A DNA stretch of 64,000 nt from Nitrospiraceae bacterium (GCA_020347665.1 CP070737.1:394058-458057), one strand, 5' to 3'; shown: positions 1-9,287, numbered from the stretch's first letter. Numbers and translations: made by a program. The notes: generated by a model from the letters alone, not told the origin.

Positions 1-368
1 CTGCCATAATCCCTTACTATCGGGATAATCTCCTGCATAAAAAAGACAGCCGCCGTGCTCCCCAGTATAAGCAGAAAAAGTAATCTGAGAGGAACCATAT
101 CCCACAGCTCCAGCCCGAGCCACCGATTCATACTAAAAAGGGCTGTCTGTTCGCGGAACTGCAGAGACCCCCTGTGCTGGTTGACGAGACTATACAGCGG
201 GAACATACTTATCGGAAGTATGAGTGTCATAAGCCGATATCTGAAGAGGGCAAGAGGATTTCTAATATCCCATATCCGGATTGCACGCTCAATGATCAGA
301 ATAGTAATGAACGAATGAATAATATTCTGGACAAGATACGATCCTATTGGTGAGTTTAATAACCACAC
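1..368 (-). CDS. Membrane protein N-terminus, probably M48/M56-type peptidase membrane domain (cut by window edge)
   Basis: An uninterrupted reading frame runs from a GTG at 368 down to the window edge; only about 120 residues are visible. A weak purine-rich site (AGGTAAGG) lies upstream. The visible part has three hydrophobic segments (about residues 8-27, 45-60 and 93-115) separated by short basic stretches, without a signal peptide cleavage pattern. The layout resembles the membrane-embedded N-terminal region of M48/M56 (BlaR1-like) zinc peptidases, but the HExxH motif would lie outside the window, so the family is an inference. It is the last gene of the minus-strand run that includes phosphofructokinase, 64 bases away. 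Confidence 0.45.
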   Translation of the reverse strand, partial: MWLLNSPIGSYLVQNIIHSFITILIIERAIRIWDIRNPLALFRYRLMTLILPISMFPLYSLVNQHRGSLQFREQTALFSMNRWLGLELWDMVPLRLLFLLILGSTAAVFFMQEIIPIVRDYG

Positions 369-432
369 GATTTTGCCTTACCTATTCTATACTGGAACAA
401 ATAATGAGATTCAAGGAATTTTTTTACAATGG

Positions 433-1674
433 CTATTCAACAAGATAGGAAAACCGCTTCTTGAATTCTTTGGTGCTCAATTTCGCGTGCTTTGCAAGTC
501 TGGATACTGTTCCGCCTTTAAAATCCTTTTTTTCAAGACGGATCATATAATTTCTGCCAACCTCGTAATTTTCAGAATTGACATCAACAAGCCTCACTTT
601 AATATTTCCTGTGACGCGTTCCGTCATTTCGACAAATGATACCGGTCTTAACTTGCCCTCGTCAAATACAATCATGGCTCCTGATCCTCCATTCAATAGG
701 AACCTGACCGCTCCGTAGCCGAGATTTCTCGTATATTCTATGTCGTATGGGATCGGATCTGCAGCTCTCAGTTCATACCCAACGGTCTTGTGCACAATAG
801 TCATAGGGATCCCGCGCGACTCTAGACTCTCCCGCACTTCGTCTCTGAGTATCCCTCCGAACTGAAGCTCGGAAAATCTGATCCGGCCAAGCTCATCCCG
901 CCTCATGTTTCCAAAGAGCGCACTATCGCTCACATTTAGTCTGCCCGAAATACCCTCGGCAAGGACAACCACACCATGATTCTTGCCCATTGAAAGCCTT
1001 TTTATGATCGCACCTTCGAGGATATCAGCGACTCTTTTCATGCCAAGCTTATTATGTTCGAATTCTTCGGGAATTAAGGTAACCGTAGCGCCGGCTGCCT
1101 TGCCAATGCCAAGTGCCAGGTGGCCGGAAGAACGCCCCATGGTCGTAATAAAGTACCACCTGCCCGTTGTCTTTGCGTCTTCCATAATATTCTTTACAAT
1201 TTCAACTCCCCAGTCGCGTGCTGTCTGATATCCGAAACAGGACTGCCCTGCCGGAAGATAGAGATCATTATCAATAGTCTTGGGAACATGAACGACCGCT
1301 ATTTTCCCCCGCGCTTCCTGTTCAATCCACCGTGCCATAAACGCAGTGCCATCACCGCCAATGGTTATGAGATGCCGTATGTTCAGAGAACGCATCGTTG
1401 CAAGGAGTGTTTTGAACTTTGTCTGGGCATCGTCAACAGAATCCCGAGACGTTCCCAGTATTGAACCGCCAGAGGTATGAATTCTCGAAACATCCTTAAT
1501 GCGCAGCGGCAGAGCGCATCTAAGGTCACCGGAAAAGAGGCTCTTGAATCCTCCGCGGATCCCTATGACGTCCCGCCCCTCGGTAATTGCTTCGATTGTT
1601 GAAGAGCTTATGACACCATTAATTCCCGGAGCCGGTCCACCCCCAACAACAATGCCTATGATCCCTTTTTTCAT
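433..1674 (-). CDS. pfkA: 6-phosphofructokinase (ATP- or PPi-dependent)
   Basis: Phosphorylates fructose 6-phosphate at C1 in glycolysis, or runs in reverse if pyrophosphate-dependent. At 413 residues it is longer than bacterial ATP-PFK (about 320) and closer to the PPi/long ATP clade. Seen: nucleotide loop GGGPAPGIN (11-19), GGDGT (106-110), catalytic PKTIDND (131-137) and MGRSSGH (about 177). PPi enzymes normally have Asp in the second motif (GGDD) and Lys before TIDND; ATP enzymes have Gly in both places. This protein combines Gly (ATP-like) with Lys (PPi-like), as in trypanosomatid-type ATP enzymes. The class II aldolase lies 43 bases upstream on the same strand, so the pair is probably one glycolytic operon. 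Confidence 0.9.
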   Translation of the reverse strand: MKKGIIGIVVGGGPAPGINGVISSSTIEAITEGRDVIGIRGGFKSLFSGDLRCALPLRIKDVSRIHTSGGSILGTSRDSVDDAQTKFKTLLATMRSLNIRHLITIGGDGTAFMARWIEQEARGKIAVVHVPKTIDNDLYLPAGQSCFGYQTARDWGVEIVKNIMEDAKTTGRWYFITTMGRSSGHLALGIGKAAGATVTLIPEEFEHNKLGMKRVADILEGAIIKRLSMGKNHGVVVLAEGISGRLNVSDSALFGNMRRDELGRIRFSELQFGGILRDEVRESLESRGIPMTIVHKTVGYELRAADPIPYDIEYTRNLGYGAVRFLLNGGSGAMIVFDEGKLRPVSFVEMTERVTGNIKVRLVDVNSENYEVGRNYMIRLEKKDFKGGTVSRLAKHAKLSTKEFKKRFSYLVE

Positions 1675-1692
1675 ATGCTTTTGATCCGTTCT

Positions 1693-1712
1693 TTCTGAAC
1701 AGCCGTTCAGAA
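1693..1712. other. Intercistronic hairpin between aldolase and pfk
   Basis: Perfect 8-bp inverted repeat TTCTGAAC-agcc-GTTCAGAA in the 43-base gap between two same-strand genes. There is no T-run after it on the minus strand, so it is more likely an mRNA stability or processing element than a terminator. Function is inferred. Confidence 0.4.
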
Positions 1713-1717
1713 CAGGT

Positions 1718-3076
1718 TTATCGTGTCCCGAGTATCTCTCCGGGTACAGCCTTTCGCACGGGAACAGGGTGTATCGTCTTCTGCACGATTTCTGTCGTAT
1801 TGACTACCCGCAACTTCTCAAATAAGAGAGCAAATTTCTCCTCAAGTTCAGTCATAATAGACTCTCGTATCGTCTTGTCAAGATCCCACCATGATTTCTT
1901 CAGCGGGCCAAAGCCTTTTTTTCTTGTTTTATACATAAACTGCTCCTCTGTCTGGCCCTCTTTCTGCTCTCCGGAAAATTCCTGTTTTATAAAATCGTAT
2001 ATCTCGTTTCTGAAGCTCTCCGGCAAGTGGGTACTGTCATAAATAATGTTCTGGAATCCCGTGGCAAGGTGAACCTCTGACGTGCCGGTCTCGGGAAACA
2101 TATTGAACGCGTCATCAGGCAGTGTTGATGCTCCGTGTTGTACTGCACCTGAAAGGCCAAACTCTCTGCGTGCAATATCCGATAACTGCCGCAATGTCTC
2201 AAAGTCTATACTCACCTGGGCCAGTGTCCCGTCAGGCAGGACAACGCCACCGTGAGATGTTCCGGACTGAACACTCAGCTTGCTCAGTCCTTTTCCTGAC
2301 GTAAAGGTGCTGTTGAAGCCCGCAAGGTAGGCCTTGAGTTCTTCCGGAGTGCTGTTCTTTTTGCCGATTTCGCCAATTTCGCCACCGACCGATATGTCGA
2401 CGCCCTGAGGCTGTATGGATCTGATAAGGGCTGCCAGTTCCGCAGTTTTTTCAAAGTTCGGTCTCTGCTGCTCGGTCAGATCAGGCTTATCAAGATCAAC
2501 CAGTGTTGAAGCATCAATATCAATATTGTAAAACTCCGCTTCAATTGCCTCAGTAATCAGGCCTTTTATGTATCCGGTTTCTGCCGCCGGGTCGCTCAGA
2601 AAATGCTTCCGGACCAGCTGGAAATGATCACCCTGAATAAATACCGGCCCGGTGAATCCTTCCCGAACAGCGGCTGCCAGCACAACCGCGGCATATTCAA
2701 GCGGTCTCTGCTGCGTATATCCAATTTCAGAACGGGCAATCTCAAAAATAAACGCACCCACACTGAGTTTCTTTGCTTTTCTAAAGACCGTTCGCGCGGA
2801 ATCATAGGTAAGACCCCTGATATTGATAGCTGGGACCGTAAAGCCCGGATAGTTCCTTCCCATTTCCTCGTACAATCCCTGTATTGAAGCAGGTACGGCT
2901 CCGTAGGCCTTTGCTATCTCCTTGATCAGCAGGAACAGGTCCTTCTTTCTCTTGCCCTCTGAAAAGACAGCTTCATATATGGTTTCGTCCATGAGCTGAG
3001 AAAGTCTGCCGCGATCCTTGATCTCAATGGTCTCTTTCTCTAATGTTACCGCACTGCTGAGTTCCCTGATGCTCAT
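1718..3076 (-). CDS. Class II (zinc) aldolase, fructose-bisphosphate/tagatose-bisphosphate type
   Basis: Probable aldol cleavage or condensation between dihydroxyacetone phosphate and an aldehyde sugar phosphate. The 452-residue chain has the metal-binding order expected of class II aldolases: GDH (149-151), an Asp-rich strand IDIDAS (185-190), GGEIGE (231-236), SGTSHGG with His 275, and VQHGAST with His 313. It has roughly 80 extra N-terminal residues compared with E. coli FbaA, and the motif spacing is closer to long FBA/GatZ-like forms. An AAGGAGG site stands just upstream of the ATG. Pairing with phosphofructokinase supports fructose-bisphosphate as substrate; tagatose-bisphosphate is the alternative. 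Confidence 0.8.
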   Translation of the reverse strand: MSIRELSSAVTLEKETIEIKDRGRLSQLMDETIYEAVFSEGKRKKDLFLLIKEIAKAYGAVPASIQGLYEEMGRNYPGFTVPAINIRGLTYDSARTVFRKAKKLSVGAFIFEIARSEIGYTQQRPLEYAAVVLAAAVREGFTGPVFIQGDHFQLVRKHFLSDPAAETGYIKGLITEAIEAEFYNIDIDASTLVDLDKPDLTEQQRPNFEKTAELAALIRSIQPQGVDISVGGEIGEIGKKNSTPEELKAYLAGFNSTFTSGKGLSKLSVQSGTSHGGVVLPDGTLAQVSIDFETLRQLSDIARREFGLSGAVQHGASTLPDDAFNMFPETGTSEVHLATGFQNIIYDSTHLPESFRNEIYDFIKQEFSGEQKEGQTEEQFMYKTRKKGFGPLKKSWWDLDKTIRESIMTELEEKFALLFEKLRVVNTTEIVQKTIHPVPVRKAVPGEILGTR

Positions 3077-3280
3077 TTCATCCTCCTTTGGTTAAATCAC
3101 GTATTTTTTTCCATAACAATCTGTAGACGTATATTTTTCCAGGGCGTATCTACACAATAGCAACAGGAAAAACAATGAAGCTTCAAACCCTGAATCAAGA
3201 ATATTATACGCCTTTTCTCCGGCCATTACGAACAGTATCACAATAAGAAATACCCACCGATCGGCACGATATGAACGGAA

Positions 3281-3451
3281 TTATTTCTTTTTTTCCTCCT
3301 CATTATCCTGCTTGCCGGGAGGGATGCCCTTCGTTACGGTAATATCCTCTGCAAAATCAGGGCAGCGCATATCCTTGCCGGACACTGAGAATTTCTTCTG
3401 GCAGTTTTCTCTCCAGGCGCACAGAATGCAGATTTCCCGTTTGGAACTCAT
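3281..3451 (-). CDS. Small four-cysteine conserved-looking protein (56 aa)
   Basis: A short ORF with a strong site (GGAGGTGAG) right before the ATG, beginning one base after the stop of the preceding gene, so almost certainly translated with it. The protein starts with a basic segment, then CILCAWRENC and, further on, MRCPDF, giving four cysteines that could hold a zinc or Fe-S centre; the C-terminus is a charged Glu/Lys tail. I cannot assign a function. The region from here to the aldolase start (3077-3280) holds no gene that I can see. Confidence 0.7.
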   Translation of the reverse strand: MSSKREICILCAWRENCQKKFSVSGKDMRCPDFAEDITVTKGIPPGKQDNEEEKKK

Positions 3452-3452
3452 C

Positions 3453-4283
3453 TCACCTCCTGAAATACCACTGTAAGACCTTTTGTATATTCCCGATAAT
3501 ACCGCCTTTCGCGTTTATTATAAATATTCTGTCCTGCATCTGGAAGAGTTCTTTTTCCATTCGCACAATATCTGGCGGTTCAGGAAACCTGTTTTTGAGT
3601 TCCTGATCAAACATCGGAACAATCTTGTCTTTCATCCTGAGTTCGGTATCCATAAAAAAGATCGCCAGCTCAGGAGACAAATCAGTAATCCGCTGAAAAA
3701 ACGCAGTTATCTCTCTGTCATACACCTGCTTCGGCGGTGATGATTTCACCTCCATATAGAGAATGGATCCGTTATACTTTGCAAGCACATCATAGTCGCC
3801 GCCCACTGCAGGCCTTTTGAACTTTACTCCCCAAAGCGTGTCAAAGCCAAATTCCCTCTTCAAGATCTCTGAAACATACCATTCAAGTGTTTCTCCAAAA
3901 CTTTTCACCGGTTTATGCAGGAGCAAAAAACCATGATCTTTTTTTCCTATGAGGCCAGTCCTGAACAGGTAGGCAATGTATTCTTCTGTCACTGTTGCAG
4001 TCGAATATCTCGTGACCGCTTCAGGCATAAAAAAATCCTGATGTTTTATGACGTCTCTGAGAAAAAGTCTGAATGAATATTTATGAAGCATACGGTAGTA
4101 ATCATCAATAAGTTCCCCCCGGGGAAGAAGGAGATCTTCAGCCGGTTTTTTCCGGTAAATCTGAAACCCCCGCCTCCTGAGGATAATGTCAATACGCGGC
4201 GTCAGCTCATTCAGGGTTTCTCTGAGACGTGTGACCTCTTTTCTCAGATATGCGAGTTCATCAAATTCAGTACTATCTGCCAT
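3453..4283 (-). CDS. Conserved-type protein with PD-(D/E)XK nuclease-like core
   Basis: 276 residues of unknown function. An N-terminal heptad-like segment (about 8-35) suggests a coiled coil. Around residues 160-190 there is GGDYDVLAKY followed 13 residues later by YMEVKSS, the Asp...Glu-x-Lys arrangement of PD-(D/E)XK nuclease folds; preceding Glu residues could complete the metal site. It sits between yjbQ (56 bases away) and the small Cys protein, in the tail of the lipid A operon, which does not explain a nuclease role. The fold is inferred from the motif only; restriction or repair functions cannot be separated. Confidence 0.6.
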   Translation of the reverse strand: MADSTEFDELAYLRKEVTRLRETLNELTPRIDIILRRRGFQIYRKKPAEDLLLPRGELIDDYYRMLHKYSFRLFLRDVIKHQDFFMPEAVTRYSTATVTEEYIAYLFRTGLIGKKDHGFLLLHKPVKSFGETLEWYVSEILKREFGFDTLWGVKFKRPAVGGDYDVLAKYNGSILYMEVKSSPPKQVYDREITAFFQRITDLSPELAIFFMDTELRMKDKIVPMFDQELKNRFPEPPDIVRMEKELFQMQDRIFIINAKGGIIGNIQKVLQWYFRR

Positions 4284-4339
4284 TTTCCTGCCGGTTCAGG
4301 GCACTGCAAATCTTTTCCGTGATAGCGGTCGTCAGGGAA

Positions 4340-4738
4340 TTACGTGCCGGAAATGGTAACAGTGACTTTTCTGGTCCGGGGTCCGTCAAACTCACAGAAA
4401 AAGACAGCCTGCCAGGTTCCAAGCAAAAGTTTTCCCTGTTCAATAAAAATATTTTCAGAAACACCAACCAGGGTCGATTTAATATGAGCTGCGGAATTAC
4501 CCTCAGAGTGATGATAATCGCCATCAAACGGAACGAGTTTATTAAGATAGACCAGCATATCACGCATTACGCTCGGATCAGCACCTTCATTGATCGTAAG
4601 AGCGGCTGTTGTATGAGCAACAAAGAGATGGCATACCCCGTTTGTAATACCTGAATCTCTCACGACATCCTGTACTGTTTCCGTAATATCAATGCATGCT
4701 GTTCTTTCTTTGCTTTTGACCGTAATATAGGTACGCAT
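4340..4738 (-). CDS. yjbQ: YjbQ family protein (UPF0047)
   Basis: 132 residues, the normal length for the family. The signature segments are clear: HTTAALTINEGADPSV (about 42-57) and HHSEGNSAAHIKS (about 76-88), whose His/Glu residues line the putative metal site. E. coli YjbQ has weak thiamin phosphate synthase activity when overproduced; the physiological role is unsettled. It follows lpxK by 17 bases on the same strand, so it is probably co-transcribed with the lipid A genes without an obvious functional tie. Confidence 0.9.
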   Translation of the reverse strand: MRTYITVKSKERTACIDITETVQDVVRDSGITNGVCHLFVAHTTAALTINEGADPSVMRDMLVYLNKLVPFDGDYHHSEGNSAAHIKSTLVGVSENIFIEQGKLLLGTWQAVFFCEFDGPRTRKVTVTISGT

Positions 4739-4755
4739 GGCTCCTCCTGTAGGTG

Positions 4756-5805
4756 TTAAAAACCGAATATATGGGTATAAAAATCCGCTTTGACTGAGAA
4801 CGCTATTTCCAGTATCACCATATTTATCGGGAGATCAAAGGTCTTCATTTTTATTATATCTTTTTCTGTTGTAACAATTGTATCAGCCCCTGTCCTCCCT
4901 GCTTCATCCGCGATCTCCCTGACGTCCTCTGAACGATATCTGAAATGGTCCCGGTAGTGCCTGAGCCCGGTCAGTACAGCACCTGTTGACTCAATGGTCT
5001 TCCTGAATGACACCGGGTTTGCAAGCCCGCAGAATCCAAATACCTTTGTGCCGCTGAGCACAGCAGCAGGCATTCTTTCTCCTGCCACGGTAGTACACCC
5101 GACCAGTGTGTGGCAGGCAGAATAGATCTGTGCCTGATTATTATGGAGCTTTATTTCGTCTATCAGATCACGATGCAGATCATCATCGTTTCGGCCTGAT
5201 TCCGCAGTTCCTGTTATCACAATAACATCAGCGCGGGAAAGGGCATCGATCGGCTCCCTGAGTCTGCCGAAAGGAATCAGTTTTCTGTTGCTGAAAGGAT
5301 TCTCCGAATCGATGAGGACAATATCTTTGTCCCGATAGAGTGTCCAATGCTGGAACCCGTCGTCAAGGATAAAGACAATCTCGGAATTCGTAATGGATGA
5401 TGCAGCATGCTCTTCCTGCTGATGTTTGATTGCTTTTATGGCAAACATTCCCGCATTGTATCTGTTTTTACCTTTTACGACTGGAATACCACGTAATTTT
5501 TCTCCCATTAATGCCGGCTCATCACCGGCTCTCGTAACGTCAAGAAGGAGCCCTTCTCCCTTTGTGACAAAACAGGGGCCTTGTTCACTTCCTTTGTATC
5601 CCCTGGTAAGGATTACGGGCAAAAATCCTCTGCTCTGAGCCTCTTCTGCCATGGCAATGGTTGCTGGTGTCTTGCCAGTTCCCCCCAGGGTCAGATTGCC
5701 TACGCTCACCACCCGATACGGCAGCCTTTTCTGGTGCTTGATGCCAAAATATCTTTTGATAGACAATCCGAGATAATACAAGCGTTCAGCGATGCCCATG
5801 TTCAC
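4756..5805 (-). CDS. lpxK: Tetraacyldisaccharide 4'-kinase
   Basis: Phosphorylates the 4' position of the lipid A disaccharide at the inner face of the cytoplasmic membrane. 349 residues, typical length. The P-loop GNLTLGGTGKT (36-46) is the LpxK form, followed by the ILTRGYKG and DDGFQHW motifs (the latter about residue 148) with the conserved catalytic Asp pair. The start overlaps the waaA stop by four bases, so translation is coupled. It completes the late lipid A steps encoded here (lpxB, lpxK, waaA). Confidence 0.95.
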   Translation of the reverse strand: MNMGIAERLYYLGLSIKRYFGIKHQKRLPYRVVSVGNLTLGGTGKTPATIAMAEEAQSRGFLPVILTRGYKGSEQGPCFVTKGEGLLLDVTRAGDEPALMGEKLRGIPVVKGKNRYNAGMFAIKAIKHQQEEHAASSITNSEIVFILDDGFQHWTLYRDKDIVLIDSENPFSNRKLIPFGRLREPIDALSRADVIVITGTAESGRNDDDLHRDLIDEIKLHNNQAQIYSACHTLVGCTTVAGERMPAAVLSGTKVFGFCGLANPVSFRKTIESTGAVLTGLRHYRDHFRYRSEDVREIADEAGRTGADTIVTTEKDIIKMKTFDLPINMVILEIAFSVKADFYTHIFGF

Positions 5806-7049
5806 GTCCGGAGATGTGCTTCGATTATTTTCATTGCCCTGTCCACGGCACCGGAATGCTTCAGGTAAACGTCCCGCGCTATCTTTCCAGCTGTTGCAGC
5901 CTTCTCAGGGAACGCGAGGAGTTCATGCACCATGCGGGAAAGGGTGTGAGCCTCAACCTTGAATGCCGCTCCGGTTTGGTAGAATTCTTCGATAAACGGA
6001 AAATTTTCCATATGTGGGCCACAGATTATCGGCTTTCCCCAGTATGCAGGCTCCAAAGGATTCTGGCCACCAAAACCATTGAAACTCTTTCCAATAATTG
6101 CTACATCGGCAGCACCATAAACCCCGGCGAGTTCACCAACCGTATCAAGGAGTATGATTCCGGAAGCAACCAGCTCCGGTGCCAGATGCCGTATGTCCAA
6201 ATCGGATCTTTTTACAAAGGGAATCTGGTTATTCGCGAGCAATGCTGCGACTTCTTTGAACCGGTCGGGGTGCCTCGGTGCCATGATAATTTTGAGGTCA
6301 GGAAATCTTTCAATCGTGTCCCGGTAAACAGAGAGAACCAGTTCTTCTTCACCGCGGTGCGTGCTGCCTGCTACAACCAGCGGTCCACTCAGCTTTTTTG
6401 CCCACAAGGGGATCGTGCCAGCGATGTCCACATCAAATTTGAAATTGCCATTAACTAATATGGTATCGTTATCCGCACCAATCAGCACCAGCCGTTCGGC
6501 GTCAATACCCGCCTGCATGGCAAAGCTGGTCACGTAGGAAAAAACTTTTTTCATAAAAAACGATATCAGCCGATACCCCTTTGCCGAGCTCTCGGAAATT
6601 CTGCCGTTCAGGAGCAGAACAGGAATCTCTCTCTCCCCCATTGCCTTGAAGATATTCGGCCAGAGTTCAGTCTCGATTACAATGAATATTCGCGGGCTTA
6701 CCCTCTTTAAACACCTGTTCAAAATGAATGGCATATCAAAAGGCAGGTATACGACCTCTGTTCCTTCAGGTGCTTTTTCTTCTGCAACGTTTTGACCTGT
6801 ATCGGTGATGGTCGAGAGTAGTATGGGGATGTCCCCGTATACATTACGCAATTTTTTGAGAAGGGGAATCGATGCATTCACTTCCCCGACTGAGACCGCA
6901 TGTACCCATATGGAAGATCCGACAGACGGAAGATATCCCAGCTTTTCATACAGCCATTTCTTCCTCAGCGCCTGTGGCCTCCTTACATACTGCGGTATGA
7001 AAAGAACACAGATCGCGATGGTATAAAGGATACTGTAAATAAGAAACAT
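5802..7049 (-). CDS. waaA: 3-deoxy-D-manno-octulosonic acid (Kdo) transferase
   Basis: Adds Kdo to lipid IVA from CMP-Kdo. 415 residues, a usual size. An N-terminal hydrophobic anchor (about 1-20) precedes a GT-B fold; seen are WVHAVSVGEV (about 47-56, with the conserved Glu), the EPAYWGKPI nucleotide-sugar motif region and the FNGFGGQNPLEP stretch in the C-terminal half. The gene lies nine bases after lpxB and overlaps lpxK. Whether it adds one or two Kdo residues cannot be read from the sequence. Confidence 0.95.
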   Translation of the reverse strand: MFLIYSILYTIAICVLFIPQYVRRPQALRKKWLYEKLGYLPSVGSSIWVHAVSVGEVNASIPLLKKLRNVYGDIPILLSTITDTGQNVAEEKAPEGTEVVYLPFDMPFILNRCLKRVSPRIFIVIETELWPNIFKAMGEREIPVLLLNGRISESSAKGYRLISFFMKKVFSYVTSFAMQAGIDAERLVLIGADNDTILVNGNFKFDVDIAGTIPLWAKKLSGPLVVAGSTHRGEEELVLSVYRDTIERFPDLKIIMAPRHPDRFKEVAALLANNQIPFVKRSDLDIRHLAPELVASGIILLDTVGELAGVYGAADVAIIGKSFNGFGGQNPLEPAYWGKPIICGPHMENFPFIEEFYQTGAAFKVEAHTLSRMVHELLAFPEKAATAGKIARDVYLKHSGAVDRAMKIIEAHLRT

Positions 7050-7057
7050 ATCCGAAT

Positions 7058-8206
7058 CTACCGGTTCATTGACCAGCCGGCCATTTCAGCCACTATTTGA
7101 GCAGTCCTTCTGGATGCATGCTTTCCGGAAAACTGATTCTGCAGTGCATCATACGCCTGCAGGATACTTTCCCTGTAGTGCTTCTGTTCAATTATCTTTC
7201 TGAGTTCGTTCATAATATGATCCGTGGTGACATTGTTCTGTATGAGCTCTCTGATGACCGTCCTGCCGGATAAAATGTTTACCAGGGAAATATAGTGCAC
7301 TTTAACCATCAGCTTTCCGATCCAGAACGTAAGAGGAGACAGCTTGTAAATTACCACGATCGGCACCCCCAGAAAGGCAGCCTGAAGAGCAGCAGTCCCT
7401 GAGGCAATCACTGCCGCATCTGAAACAGAGAGCACTCCAAGAGCCTTTCCCTTATTTATGATAACCCCTTCCTGCTCGAGATCGGCAATGAAGGCGGCAT
7501 ATGCTTCCAGATTCGTATTGTGCGCAAACGGAACGCAGAACCGGAAGTCCTTATAGGTCTTTCTGAACTCACGAATGACCTCGACAATCACTGGCAACAG
7601 TTTCTTAATTTCATTCGGCCGACTGCCCGGCAACAGCGAAAGGAGCGGTTCATCTTCATTGATTTCCAAATCCTTCTTGCACATCCCTTTGTCTTTCCGC
7701 ATTTTCTGGATTTCGTCAAATACCGGATGGCCGACAAATTCAGCATTGAGGTGCACATTCTTGTACAGATCTTCTTCAAAGGGAAGTATGACCGCCATTC
7801 TGTCAACTCTTTGGGCTATGGTACGGATCCTCTTCCTCCGCCATGCCCACACCTGGGGGCTGACATAATAGAGAATCTGTATTCCCTGTTTTTTTGCTTC
7901 CTGGGCCAGCCTGAGATTAAATTCCGGATAATCAATCAGCACAAGCACATTCGGCCTGAAGTGTCTGAGCGCATCACTGGCACGCTTATACGATTTTCGT
8001 ATTTCCCATAGCGATGAAAATACCTCGGTAAGTCCAAAGGAACTCGTTATGCCTGATATCAGTTCAACCCCGGCCTCTTTCATCCGTATACCTCCGATGC
8101 CGATAATATCTACGGTGGACCGGATTTTTTTGAGTTCATGAGCGAGAAGTGCGCCATAGAGTTCTCCTGAGGCCTCCCCTGCGATGATCATGACGGTGTC
8201 AGACAT
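7058..8206 (-). CDS. lpxB: Lipid-A-disaccharide synthase
   Basis: Condenses UDP-2,3-diacylglucosamine with lipid X at the membrane. 382 residues, family length (GT19). The N-terminus has the IIAGEASGELYGA motif; SPQVWAWRRKRI (about residue 116) and LLPGSRPNEIKKLLP (about 190) are the classical blocks, and SGTAALQAAFLGVP near residue 268 is the sugar-nucleotide region. The start overlaps the upstream aminotransferase gene by eight bases. The upstream gnnA/gnnB-like pair suggests that the substrate here may carry an amide at C3. Confidence 0.96.
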   Translation of the reverse strand: MSDTVMIIAGEASGELYGALLAHELKKIRSTVDIIGIGGIRMKEAGVELISGITSSFGLTEVFSSLWEIRKSYKRASDALRHFRPNVLVLIDYPEFNLRLAQEAKKQGIQILYYVSPQVWAWRRKRIRTIAQRVDRMAVILPFEEDLYKNVHLNAEFVGHPVFDEIQKMRKDKGMCKKDLEINEDEPLLSLLPGSRPNEIKKLLPVIVEVIREFRKTYKDFRFCVPFAHNTNLEAYAAFIADLEQEGVIINKGKALGVLSVSDAAVIASGTAALQAAFLGVPIVVIYKLSPLTFWIGKLMVKVHYISLVNILSGRTVIRELIQNNVTTDHIMNELRKIIEQKHYRESILQAYDALQNQFSGKHASRRTAQIVAEMAGWSMNR

Positions 8207-9287
8207 TATTAATGATATCTGCTATGTTCTCTATAGTTGCTTCTTCAAGGTCAGGATACATAGGCAGAGACAGAACCTGTTCTGCTGCCTCTTCAGCAAC
8301 CGGGAAATCTCCCCTCTTATAGCCTAAAAATTCCACAGCTACCTGCATATGAAGCGGTACCGAGTAATAAATAACCGATGAGATGTCACGGTCTTTCAGG
8401 CAATCCCGTATTCTGTCCCGCTTGCCGCTTCTTATCGTAAACTGGTGGTAGACACAGTCCATTCCCGGTTTTTCAAAAGGGGTGATAATATCGCCGGAGA
8501 GCAGTTTGCGATACAGGGATGCCTTCAGTCTTCTCTTCCCGTTGTTCTCATCAATACGCTTTAACTTTATGAGGAGAATACCTGCCTGAAGTTCGTCGAG
8601 TCTGCTATTGAATCCGATTTTTTCATGTTTGTACGCACCGGCTGAACCGTGATTTCTCAATTTCTTTATGATATCCGCTATCGATGGATCAGGTACGGTA
8701 ATCATACCCCCGTCACCATATGCACCGAGGTTTTTTGACGGATAAAAACTGAAGCAGCCCGCATCGCCGAAACTCCCTACTTTTTTCCCGTTCAGAGCAG
8801 CCCCGAATGCCTGAGCACAGTCTTCGATGACTTTCAGATTATGCTCTTTGGCGACCGTCATAATCCGGGTCATATCTGCCGGCAGACCAAATAAATGTAC
8901 CGGCAGTATTGCCTTGGTCTTTTTTGTGATTCTTGCTTCGATCTCGCCGGGATCCACATTCATGGTGTCGTGTTCGATATCAATAAAAACAGGCCGTGCA
9001 CCTCTGTATACAATTGCCTCGACCGTTGCAAAAAAAGTAAACGGGGTGGTAATCACCTCGTCCCCGTGCCCGATGCCAAGGGATGCCAAGGCAAGATGCA
9101 ATGCATCAGTTCCCGAGGCAACTCCAACGGCATTGGAAACGCCGTGATACGACGCAATTCTTGTTTCAAGCTCAGATACTTTTTTGCCCAGAATATATTG
9201 AGAGCTCTCCAGGATCTCTGATACAACAGCAAGAACATCATCCCGAATATTGCCGAACTCTTTTTTTAGATCAATCATGGGTATCAT
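8199..9287 (-). CDS. gnnB: DegT/DnrJ/EryC1 aminotransferase, likely GnnB (UDP-3-keto-GlcNAc 3-aminotransferase)
   Basis: PLP-dependent sugar aminotransferase, 362 residues. Seen: GTDALHLAL phosphate-binding region (about 59-67), EDCAQAFGA (about 153-161) and the PLP lysine in SFYPSKNLGAYGDGGM (about 178-193). The family alone does not give the substrate. The context does: the gene is coupled to lpxB and follows a Gfo/Idh dehydrogenase, the same gnnA-gnnB-lpxB order described for Acidithiobacillus ferrooxidans, where the pair makes UDP-GlcNAc3N for amide-linked lipid A. The assignment is therefore by context; another nucleotide-sugar aminotransferase is possible. Confidence 0.7.
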   Translation of the reverse strand: MIPMIDLKKEFGNIRDDVLAVVSEILESSQYILGKKVSELETRIASYHGVSNAVGVASGTDALHLALASLGIGHGDEVITTPFTFFATVEAIVYRGARPVFIDIEHDTMNVDPGEIEARITKKTKAILPVHLFGLPADMTRIMTVAKEHNLKVIEDCAQAFGAALNGKKVGSFGDAGCFSFYPSKNLGAYGDGGMITVPDPSIADIIKKLRNHGSAGAYKHEKIGFNSRLDELQAGILLIKLKRIDENNGKRRLKASLYRKLLSGDIITPFEKPGMDCVYHQFTIRSGKRDRIRDCLKDRDISSVIYYSVPLHMQVAVEFLGYKRGDFPVAEEAAEQVLSLPMYPDLEEATIENIADIINNV

